Assembly: GCA_021018815.1 (NCBI GenBank)
Contig: JAITYX010000007.1
Span: 4,837,001-4,901,000, forward strand
DNA: 64,000 nucleotides
Direction of reading: 5' to 3'
Origin: Talinum fruticosum
Taxonomy: Eukaryota; Streptophyta; Magnoliopsida; Caryophyllales; Talinaceae
Below, piece by piece: positions 10,593 to 35,700 of the stretch. The position numbers and the translations under genes were made by a program. How positions within the stretch are numbered: position 1 is the stretch's first letter; the number at the start of each line of letters is the position of its first letter. The notes beneath the pieces are model-generated. The model made no database searches. It was not told the DNA's origin and was given only the letters and a program-made list of their open reading frames with translations.

Positions 10593-13500
10593 ATGAAAAT
10601 TGTTGCTTGAAATGTTCAAGGTGCAAAAAAATACCAAGTTAAACAGAAAATTCTGATCTTAAATCAAAAGATACGTCCCGATATTCTTTTCCTTTTTCGG
10701 ACAATGACAAATGTTATTAATATTGAGAAAATTATTTCATCCTTAGGTTATGATAAGTATGATTTTGTTCTTCCGCATAATCACTGTGGATGGATGTGGG
10801 TTATATGGAATTCATCTAATATTACAACTAATGTTCTTTTCAAAGATCAACGAACTATACATATTCATGTTTTTTATAAAATCCTTCATAAAGAATGTGC
10901 CATATCGGGAATTTATGATCGGCTCGAGCTATTGATAAAAATGAATTACGGAATCACGTACGGGATCTTAATTGTTTGATTAATTTACCTTGGTGTATTG
11001 TTGGTGATTTTAATGAGTTGGAAAGTCTTAATGAAAAATTTGGGGGCCAAAAATTATATCTTGTTAATTTCCAACGAATGAGAAATTTTCTCAATTCTAT
11101 TCAGGAGGAAAGCATTCCTTCGATAGGTAGGATTTTTACATTGAAAAATTTTCTAAGATCAACTCATGTATAAAATATTGGATAGAGCTATTGCACGTAA
11201 AGATTAGGTTAATTTATATCCTACTTGTTTGGTCTCTCATGGACCTTTTTATGCTCATATCATAGTTATATAGTATTGAATATAGATATAGAAAGAAGAC
11301 AAAATTGGCATAGGAGATTTCATTTTCGGAATAATTGGTCTAATTATGATGGAGTTAAAAAGATTATTAAGGATCAATGGAATTATTCACGCGAGAGGAA
11401 CAAGTATATTTAAAGTTATCTGCAAACTCAAGAATATTAAGGTTAATCTCAAGCAATGGACCGTGAAAGCTTGTAATAATTATTATCAACGTGTGGAAAG
11501 GAATTCCTTGCGGTTACAAAAGGTTGAAGATAAATTGATTGATGATTCTTGTAGTTTTAGACTACTTCATTGGCATGCAAGACTTATCAAACAAATAGAA
11601 AGATTGATTTTGTTTAATCAAAAATACTGGCGGAAATTTTATAGAAAGGAATGGTTAACCAAAGGAGATAGGAATTCTATATAGGAGTTGTGCCATAAAG
11701 AAACAAAGGATGAATATCACTCAAATAAAGGATGAGTTGAGGGTTTGGGTCAATGATAGTACAATTATTAGACATAAATTTGTTACGGATTTCTTTAATG
11801 GATTTCTTTTGCAAAGGGAGAACTCAGGGCCTATCAATGTTTATATGTCGTCCATGATTTCAGAGGCGGAAAATCTTCAACTTGTAGCACCGGTCACACC
11901 AAAGGAAATTAAAAATGTTGTTTTTCAAATGAATTCAACAATGTCTCCTGGTCCGAATGGCTTTGGGGCAAACTTTTGCAACAACATTGGGAGAGTGTTG
12001 GAAAGGATGTTATTTGTCTGTATTATGGATTTTTTAGGAATAGTAAGTTGCTAAGAGAAGTTAATCATACCTTTATTGCTCTTGTATAAAATTATTTCCA
12101 AAGTTCTGGTTAATAGATTAAGATCAATTCTTTAAAGAATTATTAGTTCTTATCAAAGTGCCTTCGTTCCAAATACGAGATATTCATGATAATATCCTTT
12201 TGGTACATGAAGTAATTAACAAATGTGAGAATGTAAAAGGTAAGCTTATGTTGGACTCAAACTGGATATAGAGAAAGCTTATGGTAGAATAGAGTAGGAC
12301 TTTATCCTTGTCTGTTTGAAAGATTTGGGATTTATTCATACTTGGATAAATTGGATAAGGGAATGTATTACTATGTCTCTTATTCCTTAATTATTAATGA
12401 GGAATCTTGTGATTTTTTAGACCATTGCGTCGACTTAGAAAAGGAAATCCTCTTTCCTAGTATCTATTTATCCTTTGTATGGATGTACTTGCTTATAGGC
12501 CTCATTTAGAGGCTATGTAGCCAAAGTCGGGTATTGGTAATAAAATTTGTCTATGCTCCCAGAATATTCCTTGTCTACCTTTTACGGATGATAGTCCGCT
12601 CTTTTATAAGTCAAATCAAGAAATATGCTTTAATCTCAATAGTATTTTGGAAGAATCTTGTAATCAATTAGGTTAACTTATTATTCATAAATTTGTCCTG
12701 GTGTTCTCAAAAATGCAACGTCGACGGATCAATCCACAGTTGCTTCAATCTTCAATATTCCACATAGGGATTCCTTGGGAAAGTATCTTGGGTGCCCGGT
12801 TTTCAAGGGGAGACAAATAGTGACACCTTTTCTTGTATTCTATCCAAAGCGAGATAGTAAACTTCGGGATTGGAAAAATAATTCGCTCTCCAAAGCAGGA
12901 AGAGTTGTTCTAATTCAATCTAATTTGGAATCTCTTCCAGCTCACACCATGCAATGTTTTAAGTTACCAAAAAGTACTTACGACTCACTTGGACAAGATT
13001 AATCGTGATTTTTTGGAAAAATCTAAAGACATTAAAGGAATGTCGTTGGTCTTGTGGAATAAGATTTGTTTACCCAAAAAGATTAGAGAGTTGGGATTAA
13101 GAAAAGTTGAAGCTGTTAATCAAGCTTTTCTCTGTAAACTTATTTGGAAATATCTTAATGAGCCTGATAATTTCGGGTTAAAATTATGTGTTCTAAATTT
13201 CCTTTTTCATCCGACTTTTCTCAAGGAAAACTAAGCTTTCGGACGCCTGAGTTTGGAAATGCTTCTCAAAGAAAGAGATATTTTTAAAAGGGTATTAAGA
13301 TGGAAGATTAGGAATAGAAACACTACAAAATTCCGGCATGATATTTGGTGTGGTTAGGTACCTTTGTTACATTATTATAATAGTAATATTCAAGGTATTC
13401 CAACTCTTGATGCACTCGTTAGTGTATGTTTTAAGCCTTCTAAAGAATGTGATATGTATTTTCTTTCTTCTTTTCTTCCAATGGATGTTTGTGAATTAAT

Positions 13501-14070
13501 TAAGAGTATTCCTCTTCCTTGTCATGATTTGAATGATACAGTTTGTTGGGGTCTCTCGAGTACAGGTAAATTTACGATACAATTCCGCAATTTGGAATGT
13601 GCATAACATTACATTTCAAGGAACTTCTATTTGGGATGCTACGTGGATTTGGAATCTAGACGTTATGCCTAAACTTAAACTGTTTTTATGGCAAGTAGGG
13701 CATAATTCTATATCTACGAGGGATACCTTGTTGAGAAGAGGCATTAATATTCATCATCATAGTCCGTTATGTCAACGAAATTGTGAATCAATTGATGATC
13801 TATTTACACGTTGTTCCATCATTAAGGATACTTGGGAAAGCATATCATCAAAAGTGGTTGGATTTAAATATCGGTTGTGTCAATCTGAATAATGCTACTC
13901 TTTCGGAGGTTATTTATATGTTTAGGAGCTTGAATAAACCAACTCAAATGGTTTGTTTGGTTTACTTTATTTGGAGTATATGGAAGAGTCGGAATGAGAT
14001 TGTGTTTAATAATGGAAGATATAATTCTAGGGCTACAATTATAAGAGCAAAAAGACTTTGGGTGGAATAG
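10593..14070 (+). pseudogene. LINE ORF2 remnant (endonuclease, reverse transcriptase, zinc segment)
   Basis: The frame is broken many times. The first break is a TGA in place of the usual Trp codon five codons after the ATG. Recognisable blocks are the Mg-dependent endonuclease core with GDFNE, the reverse transcriptase block around MSPGPNGF, LDIEKAYGR and the altered TDD active site, a downstream region (near 12775-13230) with KYLGCPVFKGRQ and KAGRVVLIQSNL, and a zinc-type segment (near 13720-13860) with ISTRDTLLRRGI and CESIDDLF. The order matches plant L1 ORF2. It is clearly non-functional. Confidence 0.75.
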
Positions 14071-14105
14071 AAGGCCGGAGGAAGATTGATTGTTCTTTCT
14101 AAAGC

Positions 14106-14428
14106 TGTAACAACTCGACCCTAAACCACATTATTATTTTACTGATTACAAAATTTACATAATCAATCTACGCGCACTTCAATTCGATATTTTATATTTA
14201 AATTATTTTTATATGTGTTATGCAGCTAAGGCGACGAAGTGGCCTCCAATAACATTTCATATTAATAATTATAAATTTACAAATGTGTATAAAAAGAAGA
14301 TTTAGAAATTCGTATAAACGAATATAAATGTGAAGATACATGGTTACAAAGTTACTAAAGGTTATATTTAAACGAAGTGTTACATGTAAAACAGATCGTA
14401 TAATCTATTTACAACATTATTAGAATAA

Positions 14429-14501
<73 letters not shown>

Positions 14502-15646
14502 TAAATTGGATGCATAAAATAAAATAAATATAAATAAAATAAAATAAAATGTAGATTTTTTTGAGAAAATTCCAGATGCAAATCTTCCGGAATTCACCAC
14601 AAAAAAAAACAAAAAAAAAAAGAGATTACGCTTCTTCAATTTTCCAAGACCAATTTCGGTCATCACTTTCCCTTCTCTCTCTCTCTCGTGCTCTCTGCTT
14701 AGCCCTCCACTTCCTCACCTCTCTGCTGTAGTCTCACAGTCCGACCACCGGACGCGACCGACGCCGGCCGAAGCCGGCGCTAGGCGCCGCCCGCGAGCCC
14801 CGGCTCTCTCTCTCTCTATCTGTCGTTCTCGCTCTCTCTATCTTTCTCTCTCTCGCGGCAAGTGCCCTGCCTCACCCCTGCCTCGCCGCCCACTCCCCGG
14901 CAAACCAGCCGGAGCCCGGCCACCGAAAATCGACGTCGGTGCTGCCGGTAGTCGCTAGAGCCCAGCTGTGCTGCACCACCACCACTCCTTCCCCTTCTTG
15001 GCTTCCACTCTTGGTTTGAAGGCAAAACCCTAAATCCTAAATTATCACACTTCATTATCTACTTAATGATTATAGTTGTAAAGTAAATTATATGATTTTG
15101 AAAGATGTTTGTGGTGTGGATTTAAGGGTCTGAATTAGAAAAATTTGAACTATTGTGAATAACTATGATTTGGGATTTGGTTGGAATGGTTGTTATGAAA
15201 CTGAACGAATATATTGCTCTTGTGAAATTGTGAGTTGGTGAATTTGTAAAATTATGAGTTAGTGAATTAAATTGGGGATGTTCTGATATAGATTTTGAGT
15301 GAATTTGATGGTTTTCGTTGTATTTTGGGATTGGATATATTTGAGTAAAAGAAAGAGAATGTGTATATAGAGATTGAAGTTGGATAATAAGTAGAGTTGA
15401 AAGTATGTAAAACTTTGAGAAATTTAGTGTACTTAATTGTATATGTAGATGTGGATTTTGTTGAGGAAAAGATGCATAAAAGTTGGAATTAGTATGTCTT
15501 GATGTATGTGGCATTTTAGTAAATTAGTTAATTTGTGGAGTAAATTGATTAATTTGTGGAATAAATGATAAGATAAGGTGAAAGGTGACTTAAGGATAGG
15601 ATTGAAAGTGAGATTTTGGTTTGATATAATTAATTGAGTTAAGGGT

Positions 15647-15715
<69 letters not shown>

Positions 15716-17056
15716 GTGTCAATAACAATGATAGTAATGATAATAATAACCATTAGGAGCATATTTTACGCTTGTCAAACAGATGTTAATAATTAAGATA
15801 AATGTTTGAATATATATACATATATATCTTTAATCCGATTCGACTAATGAATAAAATCACATAAATATAGCCCGATCAACTTCTTTGATGAATATGTGTC
15901 GTAGACAAGATTTCAAATGAAACTAACGCAATAGAATTGAGTAATAACAATCTTTTTTCAACTAGTTATGTATTAAATCAAGGAAATGAAACAAATTGCA
16001 AGCCCTTATACGGATTCAATTATTGAAACTCAAGGGAAACGTTATTAACAACAAAACTCTATTTGAAACAGAATTGAGGGCACTTCCGTTGCCGACTAGC
16101 TGGTAATTTCAATTTGTATAAGGGGAAAAACAAAGATTTTCAGTCCGAGTACGTTCATTGCCTGTACCTTTCGAAAACTCACATATTTAAGCAAATCTCA
16201 ACATTTCTTATATAAATTACTAATAATGAATTATTTGCAAATCAAGTTTTGCCACCTAATTAAGTGGTCCCCGATCAATTATCAAGTATCAATTATCGGG
16301 GCTTACGCCCTTCAATTTCACCGCGCGGCTTCAACTCGGGTTCTTGGTCGGCCCGGGAGGTGTGTACCTTATTCAAAGATCCCATCAATTATACAAGGGG
16401 TTCAACTTTCACATAATAACCGGAAAGCAAGTTTGACCTATATTCTCTCCCCTCGATTTCGAACTAAAATGAATTAAAATGTGCGCGCTCAATTAAAATG
16501 TTTCAAAGCAAATTTTACAATGCAGGAATGTTCGTACTGAGTTTCGACTCATTCTTCGAAATATTTTTACTGTTTTGGTTTTAGGGAAAGCATTGGTGAA
16601 CAATCAACTACTTACCAAGTCCGACGGAGGCAAACCATAGCTGGACATGTTGCATTTATGGTTCTAAAGGTATTTAGATGCTCACATTGATTTTACCCTC
16701 AACCGCGACTTGGGTATGACCTTGGGAATTATTACATGTTGCATATTATCTTGTGGAATAGACGAAAATCTAGGTTGTATAAATATTATGTTACTACACA
16801 AGCGAACCGTAGTATGGGATCTTGTTAAATATGAAGTATGACTTAGCTACCTAGGTGGTAAGCATTTACCCCTAACAGGACCCCATAGAAATGTAACAGT
16901 TGGATGCGCAAATGGTATTTTATTTTATTATACTTATTTAGCCTTGTCCTATTTTTAGGACGGCGGTAACTCCTTTGGTCGTTATCTTCCGCTGCCACCT
17001 TACGTAATATTCTCTAATTACGGGATTATTAAGTAATGGTGATTGGGGGCATTACA
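14106..17056 (+). mobile_element. Solo LTR, 2.95 kb, Tekay/Del-like, inside the LINE
   Basis: It begins TGTAACAACTCGACCC and ends GGGGGCATTACA, and LINE coding resumes directly afterwards without a primer site, so it is a solo LTR. The flank on the left is AAAGC and on the right TAAACC, giving a 5-bp target duplication (AAAGC/AAACC) with one mismatch and a 1-bp offset. Its length is close to that of the LTR at 6877-9784. It carries a GC/CT-rich block at 14660-15010, (TAA)n arrays at about 14430-14505 and 15645-15714, and a GGACGGCGGTAACTCC box near 16958. Confidence 0.7.
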
Positions 17057-17106
17057 TAAACCATACACCACAAACTTCCCTCCATTTCCTCCACTTCACC
17101 TTTATG

Positions 17107-18180
17107 TTAGATGGGAGAAGCCGCAGTGAGGATTCATCAAAATAAATTTTGATGGATTAAAATCTAAATTGTCAGCAATTGGAGGATTCGTTACTAGAAA
17201 TTGGGATGACATATTTATTCAAGCTAGGGTTTCTAATTTGGGTCCGAGCATCGGCTTTAGTAGCGAAGCAATTGTTATGCGTAATGGGGTGCGAGCGGCA
17301 ATCCAAGCGAGGTTTTCAATCTTTAGTAATTGAAGGGGATAATCAAATTGTCATCGGAGCGATGCGTGGAGAAATTCATCCTCCCTGGGAGATCCGAGTC
17401 ACTTATTTAGGATGTTAAGTAGGTGTTTGGCCTAAATTTTAAAAGCTGTTTTTGGATTCTAAAAAGTGAAACTAGGCCAAACACTAACTTTTAAAAAAAT
17501 TAAAGCTGTTTTTCGAAGTGATTTTGGAAAAAACTCAAAAACAGAAATAACAAATAACTATTTCTGTTTTTAGTTTATGAAGAAAGCTGCTTAACAACCA
17601 CCGAGAATCATACTCTCTCTTTCTCTCCTCTCTTTTTTTCACGTTATTTACCTATTCTTTTCCTCTCTCTCTATCTCCTCTCTCTCTTTTATTTTATTTT
17701 ATCTTTATCTCTTACTCTAACAAATAAATAAATATTATCTTATATAAAAAATAAATATTAAACAATAATTATTATGTAAATTAAAAAAATCAAATTATAC
17801 TATAATAAATAGTTTAGACAAAACTAGGCCAAACAACTTATTATTCAAAAATATTTTCGTATAAATTAGGTCAAACATTTCATAACTTCTTCAAAAAATA
17901 CTTTTAGAAAAGCTGTTTTTCATAAACAAAAACACTCTTTTATAAACCAGGCCAAACAACACCTTAGTATTTTCTAAGAAATTGCAACCAAGTGTTTTTC
18001 AATCATCAATTCCGTGAGGGCAATTAAGTTGCAGATTGGATTGCAAAATTTGGTCTTGTTATTTCCCATTTTATGTTTTGGGATTCTTTTCTTTCTTCTT
18101 CTTCTTCACTCTCCATTTTAATGAAAGACAATTTAGTTAAAACCCTTGTAAAAAGGGTATCCGGTAGTTGTTGTACTTAT
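17107..18180 (+). pseudogene. LINE RNase H remnant split by a MITE
   Basis: RNase H-type sequence starts with INFDG and AIGGFVTRNW (about 17143-17210). It continues through MRNGVRAAIQA and EGDNQIVIGAM to about 17415, and resumes after the MITE with a segment ending VADWIAKFG (about 18025-18055). Frameshifts occur within it. It is the C-terminal part of the LINE at 10256-18203, separated from the rest by the solo LTR. Confidence 0.7.
17422..17963. mobile_element. MITE with GGTGTTTGGCC ends, 0.54 kb
   Basis: The left end GGTGTTTGGCCTAAATTTT pairs with the reverse complement of the right end (GGTGTTGTTTGGCCTGG). GGCCAAAC and AAAGCTGTTTTT words repeat inside at both sides. Flanking TTAAGTA (left) and TTAGTA (right) hint at a target duplication, but its length, and so the superfamily (hAT or PIF/Harbinger), is not certain. 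It interrupts the RNase H remnant of the LINE and has no coding capacity. Confidence 0.65.
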
Positions 18181-18203
18181 CCTTTTTATAAATAAAGAAA
18201 AAA

Positions 18204-19275
18204 TAAGGATAGCTTAATGATATCTCTTATTAGAAGACGCAGTACAAAATCATAATCACCAAACTCAGTCAAAAATAGACAAGGAATTGTGGATTTTGAA
18301 ACATCCATAATAAATAATATCGACCATCTTATGAATGAATGGTCCTGGAACTCCATAAAATAGTAATAGACAAAGTTTGATGAAGGTTTCGCCTCCACAT
18401 TTCCCTTAAATTAGAGACTATGTCATCCTTTAAACTAAATTATATTGCCAATTTAATGATTTGCACAAGTTTTAATTGTTGAGTTATTATTCTTTATTTT
18501 TGAGGGATTCTTCTTTGATCCTTCAAATCTCAAGTGGAGCTTTTTTTTTTTTTAAATCAAAAAAATCTCAAGTGGAGCTTACGTCAAGCTTGAGTGCAAA
18601 AATTAATTAAAAAACTATTAAAAAAGGGACGATTTTGAACTCGTGCATCAAAAAACAAATATCCTCATTCTTCAAAATAAAGGATGCCAGCCTCATGTGT
18701 GAATTTTAGATTAAACGCTAAGACTATTTTTAATGGAAGCAACTTAAAGTGAATTGATTCACAATTAACACACAAACAAAAAGTTTTTCTAAAATTTTTT
18801 AATACTCGATCGTCAATCGTAGTAACCCATACAAAATAGTAATTAATATTTTATCATTAAAAACTATAAAATAAAAAGTTAAAAATTCAATTGAAATTAA
18901 TATTCATTTTTCTCTTTCCCCCTCTTATCTCTCCTCTCCCTTTTCTCTCTCTTCCCTTTGACTTTGTCAGAGCAGCTCTTCCTCTCTATTTTTTAAAAAT
19001 TTTTTCTTCTGTCCTTCTCCTCTACCTAAAAGTAACTCATGTCTCAACTCCTACTATTAGAGATATCGTGTAGGTAGCATGAGGGAGCACAGACGACCAT
19101 TGAAATATAGCCTAAGGAACCATAGTTATATACATACTACTAAATGTAGGTTCTTGTTCCGAGTTATCTTCTAAGAGTTTCACATGCACAAATGATTTCA
19201 GCACTGTTCAGCAACAACGTTTGAAGTAACTTTTAGCGTTTTGACCAAGTCAAAACACTAATCAACCAAATATTA
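18204..19275. other. Intergenic, nothing recognised
   Basis: AT-rich sequence with a T-run at 18541-18553 and CT-rich patches near 18910-19020. No gene, RNA or complete mobile element was seen. Confidence 0.4.
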
Positions 19276-19612
19276 GCGTTCGGTAAGGTAGTGTTTTAAC
19301 TAGCGTTTGCGATAGCGTTTCAAGTAGTGTTTACGAAGCGAAGAATATTAGCTTGTCACATTTGAAAGTAGCGTTTCATATTTTTTTGACATAAAAAACC
19401 CTTCATTCATTTGTATTTGACAAATTATTTATATTCTTTTACATCAATTTACAATAATCAGCTAACTCAACCGCTACATTTACCGAACACATTTATTCAA
19501 CCGCTCAATTGTACAGTTATCCGCTAACAGTTATCAACTACCTAAATAGCTATCGAGTACACAAACAGATTATCCGCTACTCAAACAGTCTCATTTTGCC
19601 GAACGGGACCTT
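19276..19612. mobile_element. Short MITE with GTTCGG ends
   Basis: The left end GCGTTCGGTAAGGTAGTG and the reverse complement of the right end (CCGTTCGGCAAAATGAGAC) are imperfect inverted repeats. TAGCG words follow each end. The element is about 0.34 kb and non-coding. The ends resemble hAT-type MITEs; no target duplication was confirmed. Confidence 0.45.
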
Positions 19613-20603
19613 CGTAAAGTAGCAGGGAGAAAAAGAGGACAGTAATTTTCCAGTCCACAACGGTTGAGATTTCAAGTAGTTAAAATAATAATAAAAATTG
19701 TTAAAAGTATTCAGTTGTTAGATCAAGGACTATAAGATTGCAGCTAAGATTGCAGCCCCCTTCAAATAGCAGACAATCACAATACGTAGACCGAAGTAAG
19801 GTCCTTATTAGTGGGGCTGATAACAATGTGTAATGATTTTGTATAGAAGAATGTGGATAATATTTACAGTAATATAGACGAGGAAAAGAAAACACCAGGG
19901 AGTGAGCCTCGAAGTTCAGGCGTATTGAACAGGTTTAACGATGTTCTTCCGGTCCAGTTCATGAAGCTTATCCATACATGGTTCAACTAGTCCAGCTGGA
20001 GCTGGTGACACCGACCTGGTTTCCTCCAAAATTCAAGATCAAACTCAACGATTTATAGTTAGGTTCGATCATGTCAGGTTATATAAGACGTTATAAGGCT
20101 GACAACATCTAACAAAGACACCAAAAGGCCCTGAGATAAGACAGAACTAGAAATGGAAGGACGGACAAGAAGCAACTTTGATGTTCCCAATTCTAGGAAC
20201 ATAAACTCACTAGTACTACCACATATCCTCAATGATTCAGTTTACAAAAAAATGTCATACTAAAAAAAAAAAAAAAGCTTATCCTTTTAACCTGTGATTA
20301 CAAAAGGGGGAAAATTGTTCTGTCTAAAACCTGCCGCCCCAAACAACAGACATTCTCAAGAGTTTATATATAGGCAAACACCATATTGTATAACTTTCTA
20401 AAAAATTCATCTGGCTCTCTCTTCAAAATACGGCTCTGCCACACCCTCAAAAAGAATCATGGTGGTGTACGATATTCTCGAGCAAATATTATATCTGAGA
20501 GGTCGAGGCAAGGCATCAAGAGGCCTATGACTTAGAAACAGAGATATTTCCATCATGCTATTTAACTGGTACAAGGAGGGCACCCAAAATCTGTCCTAAA
20601 TCA
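19613..20603 (-). other. 3' flank and 3' UTR of SEC23
   Basis: This is the region downstream of the SEC23 stop codon on the minus strand. No other gene was seen. The 3' untranslated region probably occupies the higher-coordinate part; no poly(A) site could be fixed. Confidence 0.4.
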
Positions 20604-32358
<11,755 letters not shown>

Positions 32359-32780
32359 AATTCTCCCTCTACCTTGCTCGAAATTCAATTTTCTGGGATT
32401 TTTTCTGCCCCTTTTTTCGATTTTTCTGTTTTTTCTTTTTGGTTTTTTTTGGGTTTGTTGGAAGGCGACCCCGGAAGAACTGGACGTGAAGAGGGTCACC
32501 GGAGAGAGGAGAGAGAGAGGGGAAAGGAAGGATGTAAAACAGCTAACGAAATTGTAAGAAGAGTCAATCAATCCTCTCAAATATTTTTTTCCATTTTCAA
32601 ATATATATGTGCCGATTTTTCATCCCAAATCTTTATTTTCTGTGGTCTGATATCCGTAAAACTAGTTCTTACAATTAAACTTTTCTTTCCTCCTATGAAG
32701 GGAAAAAAATACATGTGATTGATTTTTATTTTTTATGCCAAGGACAAATTCACTAATAAATAGTTTCACACTTTCAGGAC
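32359..32780 (-). promoter_or_regulatory. SEC23 leader and proximal promoter
   Basis: TATATAT at 32601-32607 lies about 245 bp upstream of the chosen ATG and is a candidate TATA box. The CT-rich leader follows it in the transcript. An L1 element ends about 420 bp upstream of the ATG, so the proximal promoter is short or includes transposon sequence. Confidence 0.4.
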
Positions 32781-32799
32781 ATTAATATTAATATAAAGC

Positions 32800-35700
32800 A
32801 ACATTATATGTATTCTGTTCCGTCCATAAAAATACATATGTCCTTCGTTGTTAAATCGTAAACAAGATTTGGCACATCTTCCACTCATATCCTTTCAAGG
32901 AAATCGATAGGTTTGAATAGGGCTGAGCGGGACCGGGTACCGGTCATTTTGGCCGGACCGGTCCCGAGCCCGGTTGCAACCGGGTCTCGATTTTGGACCC
33001 GGTCCGGTCCCGGTTCGACCGGTCCAAAAATCTGGACCCGGTCCCGGTCCCGGTTGGAGCCGGGTTCGGGACCGAGTACCGGTTCTTTGTCCTTTTTTTT
33101 TTTTTTTTTTTAGTTTTTCAATTACCATGGTGGAGATGCAGCAGAATTAGGGGGAAGAAACGAACACCAACAAGAACAACCAGGGGCACGCACGGGCTAC
33201 CTACAATCGAACGAAAATTGAGCAAAACAAGAACTTGTTCGTTTTTTAACATATAAAATCAACAAAAACTAAATACTCACGACTTGGGACCTTGGGTGCC
33301 GGAAAATGGCCGGAGGAAAACAGCGAGGGCGGGGCAAGAAGCGCAAGCGAGTCGGTGAGAGAGCGAGAGCGTACGCGATAACCGAGTGAGTGAGAGAGAG
33401 CGATGACGCCGGCGACGGCGAACTCTAGGGCAACGCCGGCGACGGCGACGGATCGAAGAAGAGAGAGAAAGAGTGCGACAGCGGGTAGACACGGGAGAGA
33501 AGAGAGGCGAGAGGAGAGCGGACTCGGGCGGAGCGTGGCGGACACGCACGGGAAAGAAGGCAAAGACTCAAGGCATTAGGATTTGATTTTCATTAATTTT
33601 TTTATTTATAATATAACCGGGTAATCGGGGCGGGCCGGGACCGAGTCCAAGATTTTACTACCCGGTCCCGGACCCGGTTATAACCAGGTCCTACAATTTG
33701 GACCGGTCCGGTCCTGGTTCTGACCCGCCGGGTCCGGACCGGTTCCGAGTCCGAGCCAGGTACCGGAATTTTTGCTCACCCCTAGGTTTGAAGTGAGCAA
33801 TCGCATGAGTAACCGTATTACAACCCCTAAGAACAAAAATCCACGAAATAAAATCAAAAAATGAACCGAACCTAGGAATGTCCGAAATAAAAAAGCCAAG
33901 CAAGTTTGGACATTCCTTCTTCTTGATCTTCTTGATTAGGCTTTGGGAATCCCCTTCTAGCACCACCCTTTTAATAACCCTAGCAATAGCATGTTTAAAA
34001 GCAAACAAACGAGGCTCTTGCCTCCTCCAATCAGGGCCACTAAAACCCACGTTTTGATCAACGCTAACCATCATGACCTCCCCGGGTTCTCCGATGACAA
34101 ACCTTACCTATCCTCTACCATCCTCCCCACCTTACAAGCACCAAAATTGAGCTTAAAGATACCCGAATCCGGCGGTCTCCACCAGTCCACTTGCCTTTCG
34201 ATGACACCTAACAACTCGTTCTCTTTCATAGATCGGTATCCCTCTACAAAATTTGCTGCCTTCCGTGCCAAGCTTGATCTACGCCCCTCATTCCCACCAA
34301 AAATGAATATGTTCCTTGAATTCCGAAATCCCACATAAGCTGCTAGAAACATACCCAATTGATCCATCGATAAGGTCTCTAAGGCTTGAACTAACGTGTC
34401 CATGGTTGTTGGGTGGTAGCCATTCCATAGCTCTTGGTCAAAGCTATTGTCAAGCCATATCTCCACAACGAGTGGGCACAAAAATAGTGAGTGAACATCG
34501 GACTCTTCAACAACTCCATAAATTTTGCAATTCATCCCCATGCCCGGAACTCTCTTGGCGGATTCACTCTAGTTGCCGGCGCCTTTTCCCCGACCTTCCA
34601 TCAAAACAATTTAATACGAGGGCTACGTCCAACTTCCATAACATTTTCCACCTGGGTTTGTTACCAACGCATCTCGAAGACATCTTACGCAAATGAGCGA
34701 TCTCCCTTGCAACGTAATAGGTTGACTTAACCGAGAACTCACCATTAGGAGTGGGGTGCCAAATAAGTTTTTCTTGCGGCCAAGACGTGCACAACGGAAT
34801 TTTTAGGATTATTTCCATGTCTAACATAAGGAATGTGTCTCAAATTAACTCTTCTCTTCATTCTTCACGATATTTGTCAATAAGGTTAGATACTTAAAGA
34901 TTTAAATTAGGTGCAAACTTTGGCCGAATAGGTTTGAAAGATAGTGGTCCGAGTATCCACTGTGAAGACCAAGTATTGACACTTCCGCCGTTGCCAATAA
35001 TCCATCTCAATCCCTAGAATATGATGTGTTTAGCCCCCAAAGACTACGCTAAGTGCAGCTTGGCTTGCTCCTTAGCGGTGCCTCTAGTATGTCACGGTTT
35101 GTGTAATAACGGGATTTAAGGAGTTTTGACACCGATGAAATCATTACCCTAGACAAGTCGCCAAACCTATTTGGCCAGCATAGCATCACTGAATGCTTCT
35201 AAATCTCTAAAACTCAATCCACCATCGTTTTTACTATTGCACGATCGGGAACTCATCGAACCAATGAATTTTCCTTTTGATAGGGTCGTTACTCCACCAA
35301 AACCGATTAATAACAGATTGAATCGAATTATTTAGTTCCTTAGGAAGCATGAACGTGTTCATCGCATTTGTAGGAATCGTTTGGGCAAGGACCTTTATTA
35401 GCACCTCCATTCCCACCCAAGAAACTAACCTTTCCATCCAACTCACTAATCGTTTTCCAATCCCATCTTTCGAAACAAGAAAGGCTTTTTCTTTGAACGT
35501 CCCACATAAGAATGGAGAGTGAGGTATTTTTCTTGGAAGAGGACTTCTCTAATGTCAAGCACCGGTAAGATCACCTTTCTCCTCGACACGGGAATGCCTT
35601 TTGCAAACACCACACTAGACTTTTAGAAATTAACTGCTTGACTCGAAGCTCGCTAGTACGCCCTTAAGGTATCCCTAACCACCATTTCTTACTCCACGAA

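Larger units (their letters stand above)
10256..18203 (+). mobile_element. Decayed L1-type LINE with nested insertions
   Basis: Coding remnants read in order on the plus strand: endonuclease (from the ATG at 10593, then LPWCIVGDFNELE near 10980), reverse transcriptase (MSPGPNGFGANF near 11945; LDIEKAYGRIE near 12260; TDDS in place of FADD near 12588), the C-terminal zinc-binding segment (near 13730-13850) and RNase H (KINFDG near 17143; EGDNQIVIGAM near 17330; EGN and VADWIAKFG near 18020-18045). Two insertions, at 14106-17056 and 17422-17963, split it. The 3' end is an A-rich tail near 18190-18203. Without the insertions the element is about 4.4 kb, and ORF1 appears to be missing, so it is 5'-truncated. 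Many stops and frameshifts make it inactive. Confidence 0.8.

Noticed and set aside
13320..13335. CACTACAAAA word, a possible CACTA terminus
   Set aside because: It lies within LINE coding sequence with no subterminal repeats or partner end; a chance match.
33246..33563. Ser/Arg-rich frames inside the hAT element
   Set aside because: GC-rich simple-sequence core; no transposase motif.
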